Below, piece after piece: positions 38,807-49,484 of a DNA stretch of 64,000 nucleotides. The DNA lies in NCBI GenBank assembly GCA_913058575.1, contig CAJXRF010000013.1:18104-82103 (forward strand). Reading direction: 5' to 3'. Source of the DNA: an uncultured Bermanella sp. GTDB taxonomy: Bacteria > Pseudomonadota > Gammaproteobacteria > Pseudomonadales > Oceanobacteraceae. A program made the position numbers and the translations under genes. Position 1 is the first letter of the stretch. The number at the start of each line of letters is the position of its first letter. Below the pieces are notes generated by a model. That model was not told the DNA's origin. It saw only the letters and a program-made list of their open reading frames with translations, and searched no databases.

Positions 38807-40674
38807 GTCAGCAAGGACAGTTTTCATTACTAAGTAAACGCCGATTTTTACCCTATTTTATTACCCAAGCACTGGGTGCGTTTAACGATAACCTTTATAA
38901 AAATGCTTTATTGTTATTCATTACCTTCGGCAGTATTAGCGCACAAGGTGATTCCGCTTTGCTTACTAACTTGGCGGCAGGTTTATTCATATTACCGTTT
39001 TTTTTATTCTCCCCTATTGCAGGGCAAATAGCCGACAAACGTGAAAAATCTCAATTAATCCGTTGGATCAAACTTATGGAGGTGGCCATTATGCTAGTAG
39101 CCGCCGTGGCCATTGTGATTGGCAGCATTGGCTTAATGATGACGCTATTATTTTTAATGGGCTTGCAGTCGGCTATTTTTGGCCCGGTTAAATTTTCGTT
39201 AATGCCGCAACAACTTTCTTCCGAAGAATTAGTGGGTGGCAATGGTTTAGTAGAAATGGGCACCTTCTTGGCTATTTTATTGGGTACCATGAGCGCTGGT
39301 TTATTTTTCGATTTAGACAATGCCAAGTACTGGATTGCTTGCGCTGTAGTTATCTTTGCTGTGCTGGGTTATTTTTCTAGTCGTTATATTCCGCAAGCCC
39401 CTGCCAATGACCCGCAATTAAAAATCAATTGGAACCCGTTTACTGAATTAGTAAATACCCTTAAACAAGCGCGCAGTAATCGGCCTGTATTTTTATCTAT
39501 TATGGCCATCAGTTGGTTTTGGTTTGTGGGCGCCAGCTATTTAACTCAGTTTCCAACTTTTGCTAAAGACTATCTGGGCGGCAGCGCGCAAGTGGTGACC
39601 CTGTTGTTAACCTTGTTTTCGGTGGGTGTGGCAGTGGGCTCTTTATTATGTGAAAAATTATCCGGCCATAAAATTGAATTAGGTATCGTGCCCATCGGCT
39701 CCATTGGCATGAGCCTATTTGGCATAGATTTATATTTTGCCATTGCCAGCATTGAAGTAGTTGAAAACATGAGCGCCATGGCCTTTATTGAGCAAAGCGG
39801 TAATTGGCGCATGATGCTCGACATTGCGCTTATTAGTGCCTTTGGTGGTTTGTTTGTGGTGCCGCTTCAAGCGCTGATTCAAAATAGAAGTGAAGAAAAA
39901 ATACGCGCACAAATCATTGCCGCCAATAATGTTTTAAACGCATTGTTTATGGTGGCCAGCGCTATCTTTGCCATCTTAGCGTTAGTAGTGGTTAAAATAT
40001 CCTTAGTGGAATATTTCCTAGCCTTAGCACTCATGAACATAGTGGTAGCTAGCTACGTTTACGCTCAAGTGCCTGAGTTTGTATTGCGTTTTTTCATCTG
40101 GATATTGGGTCATAGCATGTATCGCGTAGAGCAAAAAGGCCTTGAAGTTATACCTGAAGATGGACCCGCTGTTTTGGTGTGCAATCATGTGAGCTATGTA
40201 GATGCTTTATTGATTGGCGGCGCTTACCATCGCCCAGTACGCTTTGTTATGGACAGAAGCATTGCCGAAATGAAAGGTTTAAAAACCTTTTTTAAATGGG
40301 CAAAAACCATTCCCATTTGTTCACCTAAAGCCGACATTGATGTATATGAAAATGCCTTTAAACGCATTAAAGAAGAATTAGACGATGGCAATATTGTGTG
40401 TATTTTCCCTGAAGGGAAAATTACTAAGGATGGCAATGTTGATACTTTTAAAGCAGGTATTGAGCGTATATTAAAAGATTCACCAGTACCGGTGATTCCA
40501 TTGGCACTGGATGGATTATGGGGCAGTTACTTTAGCCATAAAGATGGCCATGCTCTTACCACCCGGCCAAAACGGTTTTGGTCTAGGGTGTCGCTAACTG
40601 CAGGCAAGTTACAGCAGCCGCAAGATGTGTCGGCGCAATCTCTTGAAAGTGACGTGAAAAGTTTACTGGTATAA
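38803..40674 (+). CDS. MFS transporter fused to PlsC-type acyltransferase
   Basis: A 623-residue inner-membrane protein. Residues about 12-420 are a major-facilitator domain like the lysophospholipid flippase LplT. Residues about 435-610 are a glycerophospholipid acyltransferase with HX4D at H462-D467 (NHVSYVD) and the FPEGKITKDG motif at 535-544. Known Aas-type fusions continue into an acyl-ACP synthetase domain, which is absent here; the frame ends cleanly before a terminator. It probably imports and re-acylates lysophospholipids. GAGATGATCAACA precedes the ATG, which overlaps the tetR stop. Confidence 0.87.
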   Translation: MSQQGQFSLLSKRRFLPYFITQALGAFNDNLYKNALLLFITFGSISAQGDSALLTNLAAGLFILPFFLFSPIAGQIADKREKSQLIRWIKLMEVAIMLVAAVAIVIGSIGLMMTLLFLMGLQSAIFGPVKFSLMPQQLSSEELVGGNGLVEMGTFLAILLGTMSAGLFFDLDNAKYWIACAVVIFAVLGYFSSRYIPQAPANDPQLKINWNPFTELVNTLKQARSNRPVFLSIMAISWFWFVGASYLTQFPTFAKDYLGGSAQVVTLLLTLFSVGVAVGSLLCEKLSGHKIELGIVPIGSIGMSLFGIDLYFAIASIEVVENMSAMAFIEQSGNWRMMLDIALISAFGGLFVVPLQALIQNRSEEKIRAQIIAANNVLNALFMVASAIFAILALVVVKISLVEYFLALALMNIVVASYVYAQVPEFVLRFFIWILGHSMYRVEQKGLEVIPEDGPAVLVCNHVSYVDALLIGGAYHRPVRFVMDRSIAEMKGLKTFFKWAKTIPICSPKADIDVYENAFKRIKEELDDGNIVCIFPEGKITKDGNVDTFKAGIERILKDSPVPVIPLALDGLWGSYFSHKDGHALTTRPKRFWSRVSLTAGKLQQPQDVSAQSLESDVKSLLV

Positions 40675-40697
40675 AGTTAGCTGACTATTAAAAACCA

Positions 40698-40739
40698 AAA
40701 AGCCCCTATCGATTTATAATTAAATCTATAGGGGCTTTT
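40698..40739. terminator. Bidirectional terminator
   Basis: Arms AAAAGCCCCTAT (40698-40709) and ATAGGGGCTTTT (40728-40739), extended inward by GATTTA/TAAATC after one mismatch. It separates the convergent MFS-acyltransferase and porin genes. Confidence 0.9.
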
Positions 40740-40766
40740 ATATTTTCGCTTAAGTTTTTTTAAGAA

Positions 40767-41501
40767 TTAAAAACCGAAAGAGCGAGAAACAGTGGCTACG
40801 ATTCGAGCATCAGCAGTATCACCATAAGAGCTAGCAATGTCTGTATCTTCAGCTGCTACTTCGAAATCAAACCCTTCGAAGCTAGTTTGGTATGCTAGTC
40901 GATAGTGCATATAAGACGCCTCACCATTCCAGCCTAAAACAGTTTTATCGCTAGCTGTTGAAGTAGACTGGTCGATACTTGCACGAAGAGTATGGCCAGG
41001 AGCCACTTCATAGCTATGCGCTGCCATTACGATGTAATGACCCTCACCAGAACCAAAATAGTCCCATGCATACCAAAGGTTTAGTTCACTTTGTCCAAAT
41101 TCAGAGGCAAAACCAAACTTAGAGTAAACTTCAGAGTAATTACCATCTGATGAATCAGCTTTTTCTTCAGCTACGGAGGCATCTTGACCATGGTAAGTGT
41201 AATGAGCAATACCCGCATCTACTGATACAGTATCAGTTAGCTCTAAATACTGACCCACATAAAAATCCCACTCAAGATTTGTATCATCACCAAAGTCTAC
41301 ATTGGATGCCCAAGTACCCGCATACAAGCCAGAAGCTTGAGAGTAGTCAAAGCTACCCTGAAGAGCTGGACTGCTATCAGTTTGTGAAACACCGTTAAAG
41401 GTGTAATCAGATGCTAGTGTACCTGTAGCAGACAAATCAGCCATGGCAGATGTAGAAATGGCAAGTGCGCCCATGGCTACTAGTAATTTATTTTTAGTCA
41501 T
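40767..41501 (-). CDS. TorF family putative porin
   Basis: A 244-residue outer-membrane beta-barrel candidate. Signal peptide MTKNKLLVAMGALAISTSAMA is cleaved before DLSATG. Amphipathic strands (YTFNGVSQTDSSPALQGSFDYS, LEWDFYVGQYLEL, LNLWYAWDYFG) end with a C-terminal phenylalanine (SRSFGF), typical of barrels. The family (TorF, TIGR02001) has an unknown role, with porin-like behaviour assumed. The ATG at 41501 has GGGGAAAAACATA upstream. It lies 74 bases after choV, so it may be the last gene of the betaine operon. Confidence 0.78.
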   Translation of the reverse strand: MTKNKLLVAMGALAISTSAMADLSATGTLASDYTFNGVSQTDSSPALQGSFDYSQASGLYAGTWASNVDFGDDTNLEWDFYVGQYLELTDTVSVDAGIAHYTYHGQDASVAEEKADSSDGNYSEVYSKFGFASEFGQSELNLWYAWDYFGSGEGHYIVMAAHSYEVAPGHTLRASIDQSTSTASDKTVLGWNGEASYMHYRLAYQTSFEGFDFEVAAEDTDIASSYGDTADARIVATVSRSFGF

Positions 41502-41575
41502 TATGTTTTTCCCCAGTTTTACTTTCGTTGTTATATTTTTACTTACTAACTTTAAATGTTGTTGGACATATTTCA

Positions 41576-42751
41576 TCAATCGTCCAACAACATTTTTCCC
41601 AACAAGGTGTGATAAAGCTCTCTGTCTCCTATCACACCCAGTGTTTGCTTCTCATCATGCTCATCCTGTATAAAAACCGAATGACCAGTATGGTAACGAA
41701 TTTCCATCACATCACGCATGGGCGTATTGGTACTCACACATGTAGGTGCATAATCTAAATCATCAATGGAGTCATTTTGTTTCCACTGTTGAGTGACAAA
41801 AGGCTGGCCCTTGTAAAGCACCGTCATTTGATCTTGGCTTAACCAATAATCGTGGCGACGGCTTAAACAATATCCCTTCTCTGTAAATTCTGTATCGCTC
41901 ATGGCACGCATAATCGAGTGGGCTTGCAATACATGAATAGGGTTAGTGTGTGCCACAAAGTCTTTTACGTAATCATTTACAGGATTTAAAACAATATTCT
42001 GTGGCTTGCCATGCTGTACGATTTGACCATCTTTCATAATCGCAATGTTGGTACCCAGTTTAAGGGCTTCATCCAGATCATGGCTGACAAAAATAATGGT
42101 CTTGTGCAATTTTTCTTGAAGCTGCAATAGTTCATCTTGTAGTTGGCTGCGTATTAATGGGTCCAGTGCAGAGAACGGCTCATCCATAAGTAAAATGTCT
42201 GACTCGGTAACCAAAGCTCTTGCTAGCCCCACACGCTGCTGCATGCCACCAGAAAGTTCGTTTGGCTTAAGCTTGCGCCATTTGTACAAACCCACTAATT
42301 CAAGTTGTTCTTTTACGCGTTTGGCTATTTCTTTTTTATTGAGTTTTTGTAGCTCTAATGGAAACGCAACATTTTTTTCCACCGACAGCCAAGGCATTAG
42401 GGCAAATTTTTGAAACACCATGGAAATACGCTGCGTGCGAATTTCCCGCTGGGTTTTGTTATCTACCTGACTAAAGTCCACCACTTCGCCGTTATGATCC
42501 AAATTCACACTGCCGCGACTTATAGGGTTTAAGCCATTAATACAGCGTAATAAACTGGATTTACCAGAGCCTGATAAGCCCATTAATACGCAAATTTCAC
42601 CCTTGGCGATTTTAAGGTTGGCCCCTTGTACACCCAACACTAAGCCTGTGTCTTTACGAATTTGATCGCGGCCTTGGCCCTTATCAAGCAGCTCAAGTGC
42701 CGCCTGTGGGTTTTTACCAAATACCACATCTAAATTTTTAATTTCTATCAT
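41576..42751 (-). CDS. choV: Choline ABC transporter ATP-binding protein
   Basis: A 391-residue ABC ATPase. Walker A GLSGSGKSS is at 58-66, the signature LSGGMQQRVGLARAL and Walker B ILLMDEPFSALDP follow. An N-terminal segment with GKNPQAALELLDKG matches the ProV/ChoV class. The C-terminal third (about 290-391) is a CBS-like regulatory region. It powers choline import with ChoW and ChoX. Its start overlaps the choW stop by 4 bases. Confidence 0.93.
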   Translation of the reverse strand: MIEIKNLDVVFGKNPQAALELLDKGQGRDQIRKDTGLVLGVQGANLKIAKGEICVLMGLSGSGKSSLLRCINGLNPISRGSVNLDHNGEVVDFSQVDNKTQREIRTQRISMVFQKFALMPWLSVEKNVAFPLELQKLNKKEIAKRVKEQLELVGLYKWRKLKPNELSGGMQQRVGLARALVTESDILLMDEPFSALDPLIRSQLQDELLQLQEKLHKTIIFVSHDLDEALKLGTNIAIMKDGQIVQHGKPQNIVLNPVNDYVKDFVAHTNPIHVLQAHSIMRAMSDTEFTEKGYCLSRRHDYWLSQDQMTVLYKGQPFVTQQWKQNDSIDDLDYAPTCVSTNTPMRDVMEIRYHTGHSVFIQDEHDEKQTLGVIGDRELYHTLLGKMLLDD

Positions 42752-43581
42752 GCTTGATCACCCCCGCTCTTTTTAAATAAGCGATCTAGCAATATGGCCA
42801 ATAACACAATGGCTAGGCCGGCTTCAAAGCCGCTGGCAATGTCTACCGTATTCAGTGCTCTTACCACGGGCTTACCTAAACCATCGGCTCCTACTAACGC
42901 GGCAATGACCACCATAGACAATGACAACATAATGCATTGAGTCACACCGGCTGCAATATTAGACGCCGCGGCAGGTAATTCTATGCGCAATAATATTTGC
43001 CATTTATTGGCACCAAACGATTCACCGGCTTCCACCAATTCATGGGGCACTTCAGAAATACCTAAGTACGTTAATCGAATGGGGGCAGCAATGGCAAAAA
43101 TAATAGTAGAGATGAGTCCCGGCACCACACCCAAGCCAAATAAGGTAAGGGTTGGAATTAAATATACAAAAGTCGGAACGGTTTGCATTAAATCTAAGAT
43201 AGGCCGCAATATAGTGTACAGCCAACTATGATGGGCTGCGTATATGCCCAATGGCAAACCAATTATAATACAAAAAAGAGTGGCATATAAAACTAACGAT
43301 AGGGTTTGCATGGTTTCCATCCAATACCCTAAATTCCAAATTAACAATAAGGAAACAATACTGTAAATAACTAAGGGAATTGAGCGATGCAGTGCAATAA
43401 CAAGGATACAAATAATAGCAATGAAGGCCACAGGGTGTAGCCATAATAAAGCCCCGGTAAAGGCCTCGATGATAGCTTCTAAAGAATCAGAGATAAAATC
43501 AAATACAGCCGAGAAATTATCTACTAGCCAATCTACAAACGTTTCGATGTACTTCCCTAAAGGAAGTTTATTTTGTTCCAT
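42748..43581 (-). CDS. choW: Choline ABC transporter permease
   Basis: A 277-residue inner-membrane permease of the ProW type, with about six to seven helices. The conserved N-terminus KLPLGKYIETFVDWLVDNF and the permease loop VPHELVEAGESFGANKWQILLRIELPAAASNI (EAA motif) are clear. An upstream TTG at 43605 is possible, but the ATG at 43581 fits the family. It overlaps choV and lies 135 bases after choX; a small AAAATGG/CCATTTT hairpin directly after choX may lower its expression relative to the binding protein. Confidence 0.92.
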   Translation of the reverse strand: MEQNKLPLGKYIETFVDWLVDNFSAVFDFISDSLEAIIEAFTGALLWLHPVAFIAIICILVIALHRSIPLVIYSIVSLLLIWNLGYWMETMQTLSLVLYATLFCIIIGLPLGIYAAHHSWLYTILRPILDLMQTVPTFVYLIPTLTLFGLGVVPGLISTIIFAIAAPIRLTYLGISEVPHELVEAGESFGANKWQILLRIELPAAASNIAAGVTQCIMLSLSMVVIAALVGADGLGKPVVRALNTVDIASGFEAGLAIVLLAILLDRLFKKSGGDQA

Positions 43582-43716
43582 GATACCACTTTGTTTCTCA
43601 CACAAACCTGAGCTCGTGTGAGTTTTTTATGAATTTAGCAAGCTATTAAAAATCATTAATTTTGTATAAATGTTTATCAACAGCCTGTTAGCTCGACTTT
43701 AAAATGGAGCCATTTT

Positions 43717-44640
43717 TTAGTTTAACGACGCCTGAGCAGCTTGTAGTGCTGGCTTACCATCAAGAGTGGTTACATCTTTTAGCCAAGCATTTAGGGCTTC
43801 AGGATTTTTCTTAAGCCAATCTTTAGCGGCTGCTTCTGGTTTTTTACCACCATCTAAAATAGCGCCCATTAATTCATTTTCCATAGCTAGGGTAAAATCT
43901 AGGTTTGTTAGTAACTTACCAACGTTTTTACATTCAGTGCTGAAGTTTTTACGAGTATTAGTAAAGACGTTTGCACCGCCTAAATTAGGACCAAAGAAAT
44001 CATCGCCCCCTTCAAGGTAAGCTAGCTCAAAGTTGGCATTCATTGGGTGTGGCGCCCAACCTAAGAAAGCAATCCATTTGTCACGACGTGTTTTACGTTT
44101 TACTTGAGACAACATGCCCGCTTCACTTGATTCAACCACTTCAAAATCTTTTAGGCCAAACGCATTTTTATCAATCATAGATTGAATTAAACGGTTGCCA
44201 TCGTTACCTGGTTCAATTCCGTAAATTTTGCTTTCAAACTTGTCAGCGAATTTAGCGATGTCTGCAAAGCTTTTCACGCCAGCATCATAAACATACTTAG
44301 GAACAGCCAAAGTATATTTAGCACCCACTAAATTTTTGTTAATGGTTTCAACACTGCCACTATCGGTATAAGACTTAATGTCGGCTTCCATGGTAGGCAT
44401 CCAGTTTCCTAGGAAAACATCAATGTCATTATTTTCCATGGACTTATAGGTAACCGGTACCGATAACATTTGAGTTTTGGTTTTATAGCCAATGCTTTCT
44501 AATACCACTGAAGTTAATGCGGTGGTGGCAGTAATGTCTGTCCAGCCTACGTCAGAAAAGCGCACGGTATCACATTGATTGGCCTGTACAGTGAAGGGTG
44601 CCGCTAGGCACGCTGTCAGTAATAGTGATTTAATTTTCAT
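43717..44640 (-). CDS. choX: Choline ABC transporter substrate-binding protein
   Basis: A 307-residue periplasmic binding protein with signal peptide MKIKSLLLTACLAAPFTVQA. The mature start CDTVRFSDVGWTDITATTA and FLGNWMPTMEADI are typical of ChoX-class choline receptors (OpuAC fold). Aromatic residues in LGWAPHPMN and elsewhere would form the quaternary-amine cage. The ATG at 44640 is preferred because CGGAG sits 6 bases before it and directly abuts the upstream ATG at 44646. It follows betA by 36 bases. Confidence 0.92.
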   Translation of the reverse strand: MKIKSLLLTACLAAPFTVQANQCDTVRFSDVGWTDITATTALTSVVLESIGYKTKTQMLSVPVTYKSMENNDIDVFLGNWMPTMEADIKSYTDSGSVETINKNLVGAKYTLAVPKYVYDAGVKSFADIAKFADKFESKIYGIEPGNDGNRLIQSMIDKNAFGLKDFEVVESSEAGMLSQVKRKTRRDKWIAFLGWAPHPMNANFELAYLEGGDDFFGPNLGGANVFTNTRKNFSTECKNVGKLLTNLDFTLAMENELMGAILDGGKKPEAAAKDWLKKNPEALNAWLKDVTTLDGKPALQAAQASLN

Positions 44641-44676
44641 TTTCATCTCCGTTTTTATTGTTGCTTTTATCATTAA

Positions 44677-46365
44677 TTAAGTGCGCTTAGCTTCACTATC
44701 ACGCTGCTTGTTTTGCCAGTTTTCTTCCATACCAATGCTTGCGTCAATTGGGGGCAATGTAAGACCCTTTATTAAATCCGCTGCACGCTCGGCCACCATG
44801 ATAGTGGGCGCATTTAAATTGCCATTGGTAATGGTGGGGAAAATAGACGAGTCCACCACTCGTAAGCCCTGTATGCCATGCACGCGGGTTTGTGAATCCA
44901 CCACGGCCATGTCATCTTCACCCATTTTACAAGAGCAAGATGGGTGATAAGCGCTTTCTACATTTGATCGAACAAATTCATCAATCTGTTCATCGCTTTG
45001 AATACTTTCACCGGGTTGAATTTCTCCATCACGGTATTCATCAAAGGCAGGCTGATTAATAATTTCACGAGTCAGTTTTACGCAGTCACGAAACCCTTCG
45101 CGGTCACCTTCTGTATTTAAATAATTAAACTTAATTAGCGGATGATCTTTAGGGTCATTGCTGCTTGCTCTCACAAAACCACGACTGGTGGGTTTGTTAT
45201 GACCGATATGAACTTGAAAACCATGGCCAGCAAAGGCTAATTGTCCATCGTAGCGCATGGCGGCTGGCAAAAAGTGGTACTGTAAATCAGGCCATTTCAC
45301 ACCCGCTTTAGAGCGAATAAATCCGCAAGACTCAAAATGGTTAGTGGCCCCTAAGCCCTTTTTAGTAAAGAACCAACGAGCACCAATTAAAAACTTGCTA
45401 AATAACCCCAACTTACCGTTAAGGGTAATATCTTGTTTACACTTAAACTGAAAATAGAATTCCAGATGGTCTTGAAGGTTTTCACCCACCCCAGGTAAGT
45501 GGTGTTTCACTTCAATGCCCGCGTCTTTTAATACGTGTTCAGGCCCAATACCCGATAACTGTAAAAGATGAGGAGAGCCAATGGGCCCTGCGCTTAAAAT
45601 AACTTCCTTTTTAGCGGCTACTTCAATTATTTTTCCCTTACGTTCATAGCGAATGCCCTTGGCGACTTTATCTTCCAATAACACCTTATGTACCAAAGCA
45701 TGGGTCACCACGGTTAAATTTGGGCGACTCATGGCTGGTTTTAAATACGCATTGGCCGTTGACCACCGCACACCATTTTTAACGGTCATGTGCATGGGGC
45801 CAAAGCCTTCTTGCAATTTGGCGTTGTAATCTTGCGTATGAAAGTACCCGGCTTCCACGCCAGCATCTATAAATGCTTGGTAAAGGGGGTTTTGCATTTC
45901 ATTGCCGTTATTCACGGCCAATGGTCCGCTGTCACCGCGGTAATCGTTAGCACCAAACGACCAGGTTTCGGCCTTTTTAAAATAAGGTAAGCAATGCTGA
46001 TAATCCCAACCTTGTGCACCTTTTTCAGCCCATTCATTAAAGTCTTGAGCATGTCCACGCACATACACCATGCCATTAATAGACGATGACCCGCCTAGAA
46101 CCTTGCCTCTTGGGCAGTGCATTCTGCGATTATTAAGATTTTCTTCAGGCTCAGATTCAAACTGCCAATTATATTTGGCGGTATTCATAGGGATAGATAA
46201 CGCGGTGGGCATTTGAATAAAGATGCTGCGGTCACTGCCACCGGTTTCTAACAACAAAACACGGGCATTTTTATCTTCACTGAGACGATTCGCCAATACA
46301 CAGCCAGCGGAACCGGCCCCTACTATGATGTAGTCGTATTGAGCATTCTCTGATTGGGTTTGCAT
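44677..46365 (-). CDS. betA: Choline dehydrogenase
   Basis: A 562-residue GMC-family FAD enzyme that oxidises choline to betaine aldehyde at the membrane. The ADP-binding motif [20 protein letters not shown] is N-terminal, GMC signature [21 protein letters not shown] follows, and the C-terminal catalytic part has [12 protein letters not shown] and [22 protein letters not shown]. It is flanked by betB and choX on the same strand, so imported choline is oxidised by neighbouring gene products. Confidence 0.96.
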   Translation of the reverse strand: MQTQSENAQYDYIIVGAGSAGCVLANRLSEDKNARVLLLETGGSDRSIFIQMPTALSIPMNTAKYNWQFESEPEENLNNRRMHCPRGKVLGGSSSINGMVYVRGHAQDFNEWAEKGAQGWDYQHCLPYFKKAETWSFGANDYRGDSGPLAVNNGNEMQNPLYQAFIDAGVEAGYFHTQDYNAKLQEGFGPMHMTVKNGVRWSTANAYLKPAMSRPNLTVVTHALVHKVLLEDKVAKGIRYERKGKIIEVAAKKEVILSAGPIGSPHLLQLSGIGPEHVLKDAGIEVKHHLPGVGENLQDHLEFYFQFKCKQDITLNGKLGLFSKFLIGARWFFTKKGLGATNHFESCGFIRSKAGVKWPDLQYHFLPAAMRYDGQLAFAGHGFQVHIGHNKPTSRGFVRASSNDPKDHPLIKFNYLNTEGDREGFRDCVKLTREIINQPAFDEYRDGEIQPGESIQSDEQIDEFVRSNVESAYHPSCSCKMGEDDMAVVDSQTRVHGIQGLRVVDSSIFPTITNGNLNAPTIMVAERAADLIKGLTLPPIDASIGMEENWQNKQRDSEAKRT

Positions 46366-46464
46366 TATCTTGCCTTAAATCTTAAAACGCACTGCATTTT
46401 CACTAAAGCCATGGCGCGTAATTCATACATCTCTACATTAGGCGCCATCTTAATTGCTTAGAAC

Positions 46465-47919
46465 CTAAAACGGGCTTTCCAGTGGGTTCATACCCACATA
46501 AATCGATTTCACTTGAGTATAGTGGTTAAGGGTTTCCATTCCATTTTCGCGGCCAATACCCGATTGCTTGTAACCGCCCACTGGCATCTGTGCAGGTGAG
46601 GCACCATAGGCGTTTATCCAACAAATGCCTGCCTGCATTTGATGTATAACGCGATGCGCACGCTGAATATTTAAGGTAAATACACCCGCCGCCAAACCGA
46701 AACCGGTACTGTTGGCCCTTTGAATCACCTCTTCCTCGTCTTCAAAGGTTAAAACAGACATGACAGGGCCAAAGATTTCTTCTTTGACAATGTCCATGTC
46801 ATCGGTGCAATTAATAAAAACGGTGGGCTCTACAAAATTTCCGTGAGGTGCTGACTGCGGAGAAGCGGCTTTTCCGCCAGTTAACAACGTGGCCCCTTGG
46901 TCAAGGCCCTTTTTGATATAACCCATCACTAGGTCGTGATGTTTTTTTGATATGAGGGCGCCAAAATTAGTCTCTTCATTCATGGGGTCACCCATGATGA
47001 TGTTTTTCTCTGTGCGCTCTTTAAGTTGTTCAATAAACTTATGATGAATACTGCTATGAACAAACACTCGGGTACCGTTGGTGCAAATTTCACCCTGTGT
47101 ATAAAAATTCCCTAACATGGCGGCCGATACGGCTTGCTCTATATCGGCGTCTTCAAAAACTATCAGAGGGGATTTGCCCCCTAGCTCCATGGTGACGTCT
47201 TTCAGGGTAGTAGCAGCAGCCGCCATAACCTTTTTGCCTGTGCCCACTTCGCCGGTAAAAGAAACCTTAGCCACATCAGGGTGATGACTTAACCAAGAAC
47301 CTACCTTGCCGTCGCCATGGACCACATTAAAAACCCCAGCAGGCACACCCGCCTCTATATAAATTTCGGCCAGTTTATTAGCCCCAAGCGGGGTCTCTTC
47401 GGAAGGTTTAAAGATCATGCTATTGCCACAGGCCAAGGCCGGGGCTGATTTCCAGCAGGCAATTTGCAAAGGGTAGTTCCATGCGCCAATGCCGGCACAC
47501 ACCCCTAATGGTTCACGACGGGTATAATAAAAGTCACCATCAACATCTTGCTGGTTGCCCTGAATAGAAGGGGCTAAACCGGCAAAAAACTCAATGCTGT
47601 CAGCACCGGTGACGATATCTACCGCCACAGCCTCTTGAAAAGGTTTGCCAGTATCTATTACTTCAATTTTGGCAAGCTCGTCATTGCGCTCGCGTAATAG
47701 GGCCACGGCTTTCAATAATATTCGGCTGCGCTCTACTGCGCTAAACGCAGACCATTTTTCAAAACCTTGCTGAGCACTCTCAATGGCAGCCTTTTGAATG
47801 GCTGTATCGGCCACTTCTACTTCATAAACCACTTGATTGGTGGCTGGATTAATCACTTTAAACGTCTCTGCGCTGTGATTATCTAAGTACTGACCATGTA
47901 TAAAATTTTTAATAAGCAT
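46465..47919 (-). CDS. betB: Betaine aldehyde dehydrogenase
   Basis: A 484-residue NAD(P)-dependent aldehyde dehydrogenase forming glycine betaine, the main osmoprotectant. Catalytic C279 lies in [14 protein letters not shown] and the general-base E245 in [10 protein letters not shown]; the Rossmann segment [12 protein letters not shown] is present. [13 protein letters not shown] at 47919 with AGGAAAAGCA upstream is the likely start; the frame extends to 47961. It is the first gene of the unit. BetI usually sits upstream; no such gene is present here. Confidence 0.95.
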   Translation of the reverse strand: MLIKNFIHGQYLDNHSAETFKVINPATNQVVYEVEVADTAIQKAAIESAQQGFEKWSAFSAVERSRILLKAVALLRERNDELAKIEVIDTGKPFQEAVAVDIVTGADSIEFFAGLAPSIQGNQQDVDGDFYYTRREPLGVCAGIGAWNYPLQIACWKSAPALACGNSMIFKPSEETPLGANKLAEIYIEAGVPAGVFNVVHGDGKVGSWLSHHPDVAKVSFTGEVGTGKKVMAAAATTLKDVTMELGGKSPLIVFEDADIEQAVSAAMLGNFYTQGEICTNGTRVFVHSSIHHKFIEQLKERTEKNIIMGDPMNEETNFGALISKKHHDLVMGYIKKGLDQGATLLTGGKAASPQSAPHGNFVEPTVFINCTDDMDIVKEEIFGPVMSVLTFEDEEEVIQRANSTGFGLAAGVFTLNIQRAHRVIHQMQAGICWINAYGASPAQMPVGGYKQSGIGRENGMETLNHYTQVKSIYVGMNPLESPF

Positions 47920-48837
47920 TGCTTTTCCTAATATTAGGTAATGCATCGGTAACGCAGACATACATAAATAAAAATATAGATGTTATAAGGTTGCGATCAC
48001 ACATTTTTCGGTGTAACGGAATCTTCCATTTTCATGGATATGATTTTTGTTAACCCCAAAAAATTCAATGGTGATGCCAAATAAAGGCAAAAACAGCGGA
48101 ATCCAGAGGGCCCATTCGTAGAAAACACGCTAAAAATGGTATGGCGTTTTATCGCCACAGTTAAAGCTATAAATTGTAAAGATGGCGATTTTAACCCGCT
48201 GAAATTAATTAATCAAACCGGCAAGAAATCACATTTTCAATTTTTAAGGGAAATAACGCTATTTACGGCCAATATCAGCTGTTTATTAAATGCCGCCTAA
48301 AGTGAAATACCCTTCGAATTGACACGATATAGCGTGATGCTGAATTATGAATAACGACGTTAAAACAAGTAATCAAGTTCAAGCAGTCTTCATTCAGAGG
48401 GGGCGACATTTTTTAAGGAAAGTATCCTTTGGCACAAGTATCAATAGATTGTGCAACCCGCTGGGCCGTGGGGGGGGTTACCCATTCAAAGGAAAGTGTG
48501 GCCTGCTTAAAAAATGGTTGGCATCAATATACTGAAACGGTAGCGAGCTTTATGCAGAATTTTGCAGAAGACAAGCCAGTTGACCATGCGGAATATAAAA
48601 AACACGACGACTTTTCGAATGCAGTGGCTAGCTCATTTCAAACCCCATTTATAATGATTATGTTAATTTTAACTAGGCTCAAGACCCTGTTTAATTTTTA
48701 CTGCTATTGAAAACATTAACTAAACAATAATTCATAAACTTTATTATAAAAATATTTAGCAAAAGTCATTAACACAACCTCCCTTAATTAATGGCTAAAA
48801 ATATAATCATATTAGGGTAACAGGAATCAGGTTTACT
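47920..48837. other. 918-base non-coding region upstream of betB
   Basis: The largest gap. It would hold the betaine-operon promoter, but I find no confident -35/-10 pair or classic BetI palindrome. Two overlapping plus-strand frames (48347-48535 and 48429-48710) meet at an eight-G tract (48470-48477); neither is recognisable and neither has a good start. The rest is AT-rich. It could be the remains of a lost gene such as a regulator. Confidence 0.5.
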
Positions 48838-49467
48838 CTAGATAGGCACTTGCGCAGTGCTCAGCCATTTTTCATTCAGCGGTGCAATGCGCATTTTTTG
48901 TCGCACGTTTTCTGCATTGCTTTTGCCCGTTACGCGCGCCAACAAACTAAACGCCACTTCAACTGCCGTACCTGGCCCTGTGGAGGTGATTTTATTATCA
49001 TCACATACCATAGCTTTATCCACAAAAATGGCGCCATTACCTTCCAATTGTTGTTTGCGAATGCCATTTTTTTGGTGGTAAACCGTTGCCTTTTTACCCA
49101 CCAGCACACCCGCTGCGGCCAGTGCTAAAGAAGAAACACAAACACTGGCTATGAGTTTATTGTGATGGTGAAAATACCGTATTACATCTAGAAACGGCTC
49201 ACTCAAGGCATCTTCATAAAAGCCAGCGGGTTCAAAGCCACCCGGAATGGCCAAAGCATCAAATTCATTTAGGTTAATATTTTCAATTAAATTATTCAGT
49301 GTTAAATTTAAACCAAATGTGGTTTTAATATTTCTGTGAAAGCCCGCATCCGTTAATACGATTTTTTCACTGCCCACTAAATTGGCCCAACCTAAAACAT
49401 CTGTAAAAGCAGCCATTTCCATGGGCTCTACACCATTGGCCACTAGCATTAATATTTTCTTCATCAT
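48838..49467 (-). CDS. DJ-1/PfpI family protein
   Basis: A 209-residue class I glutamine amidotransferase-like protein. The conserved nucleophile is C110 in LIASVCVSSLALA, with the preceding IPGGFEP loop and the acidic VEPMEMAAF segment near the N-terminus. DJ-1-like proteins act as deglycases, chaperones or redox sensors. ATG-ATG at the start leaves two options three bases apart; AAGGGG spacing favours the second. It is 17 bases after the redox fusion gene and probably co-transcribed with it. Confidence 0.88.
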   Translation of the reverse strand: MMKKILMLVANGVEPMEMAAFTDVLGWANLVGSEKIVLTDAGFHRNIKTTFGLNLTLNNLIENINLNEFDALAIPGGFEPAGFYEDALSEPFLDVIRYFHHHNKLIASVCVSSLALAAAGVLVGKKATVYHQKNGIRKQQLEGNGAIFVDKAMVCDDNKITSTGPGTAVEVAFSLLARVTGKSNAENVRQKMRIAPLNEKWLSTAQVPI

Positions 49468-49484
49468 AACCCCTTTTTAATTTT

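Noticed and set aside
48347..48710. Two overlapping plus-strand frames as genes
   Set aside because: Neither has a recognisable product or ribosome site; kept only as a finding about the G tract.
47920..48837. A decayed betI gene
   Set aside because: No helix-turn-helix or BetI-like segment can be read in any frame, so the idea is not supported.
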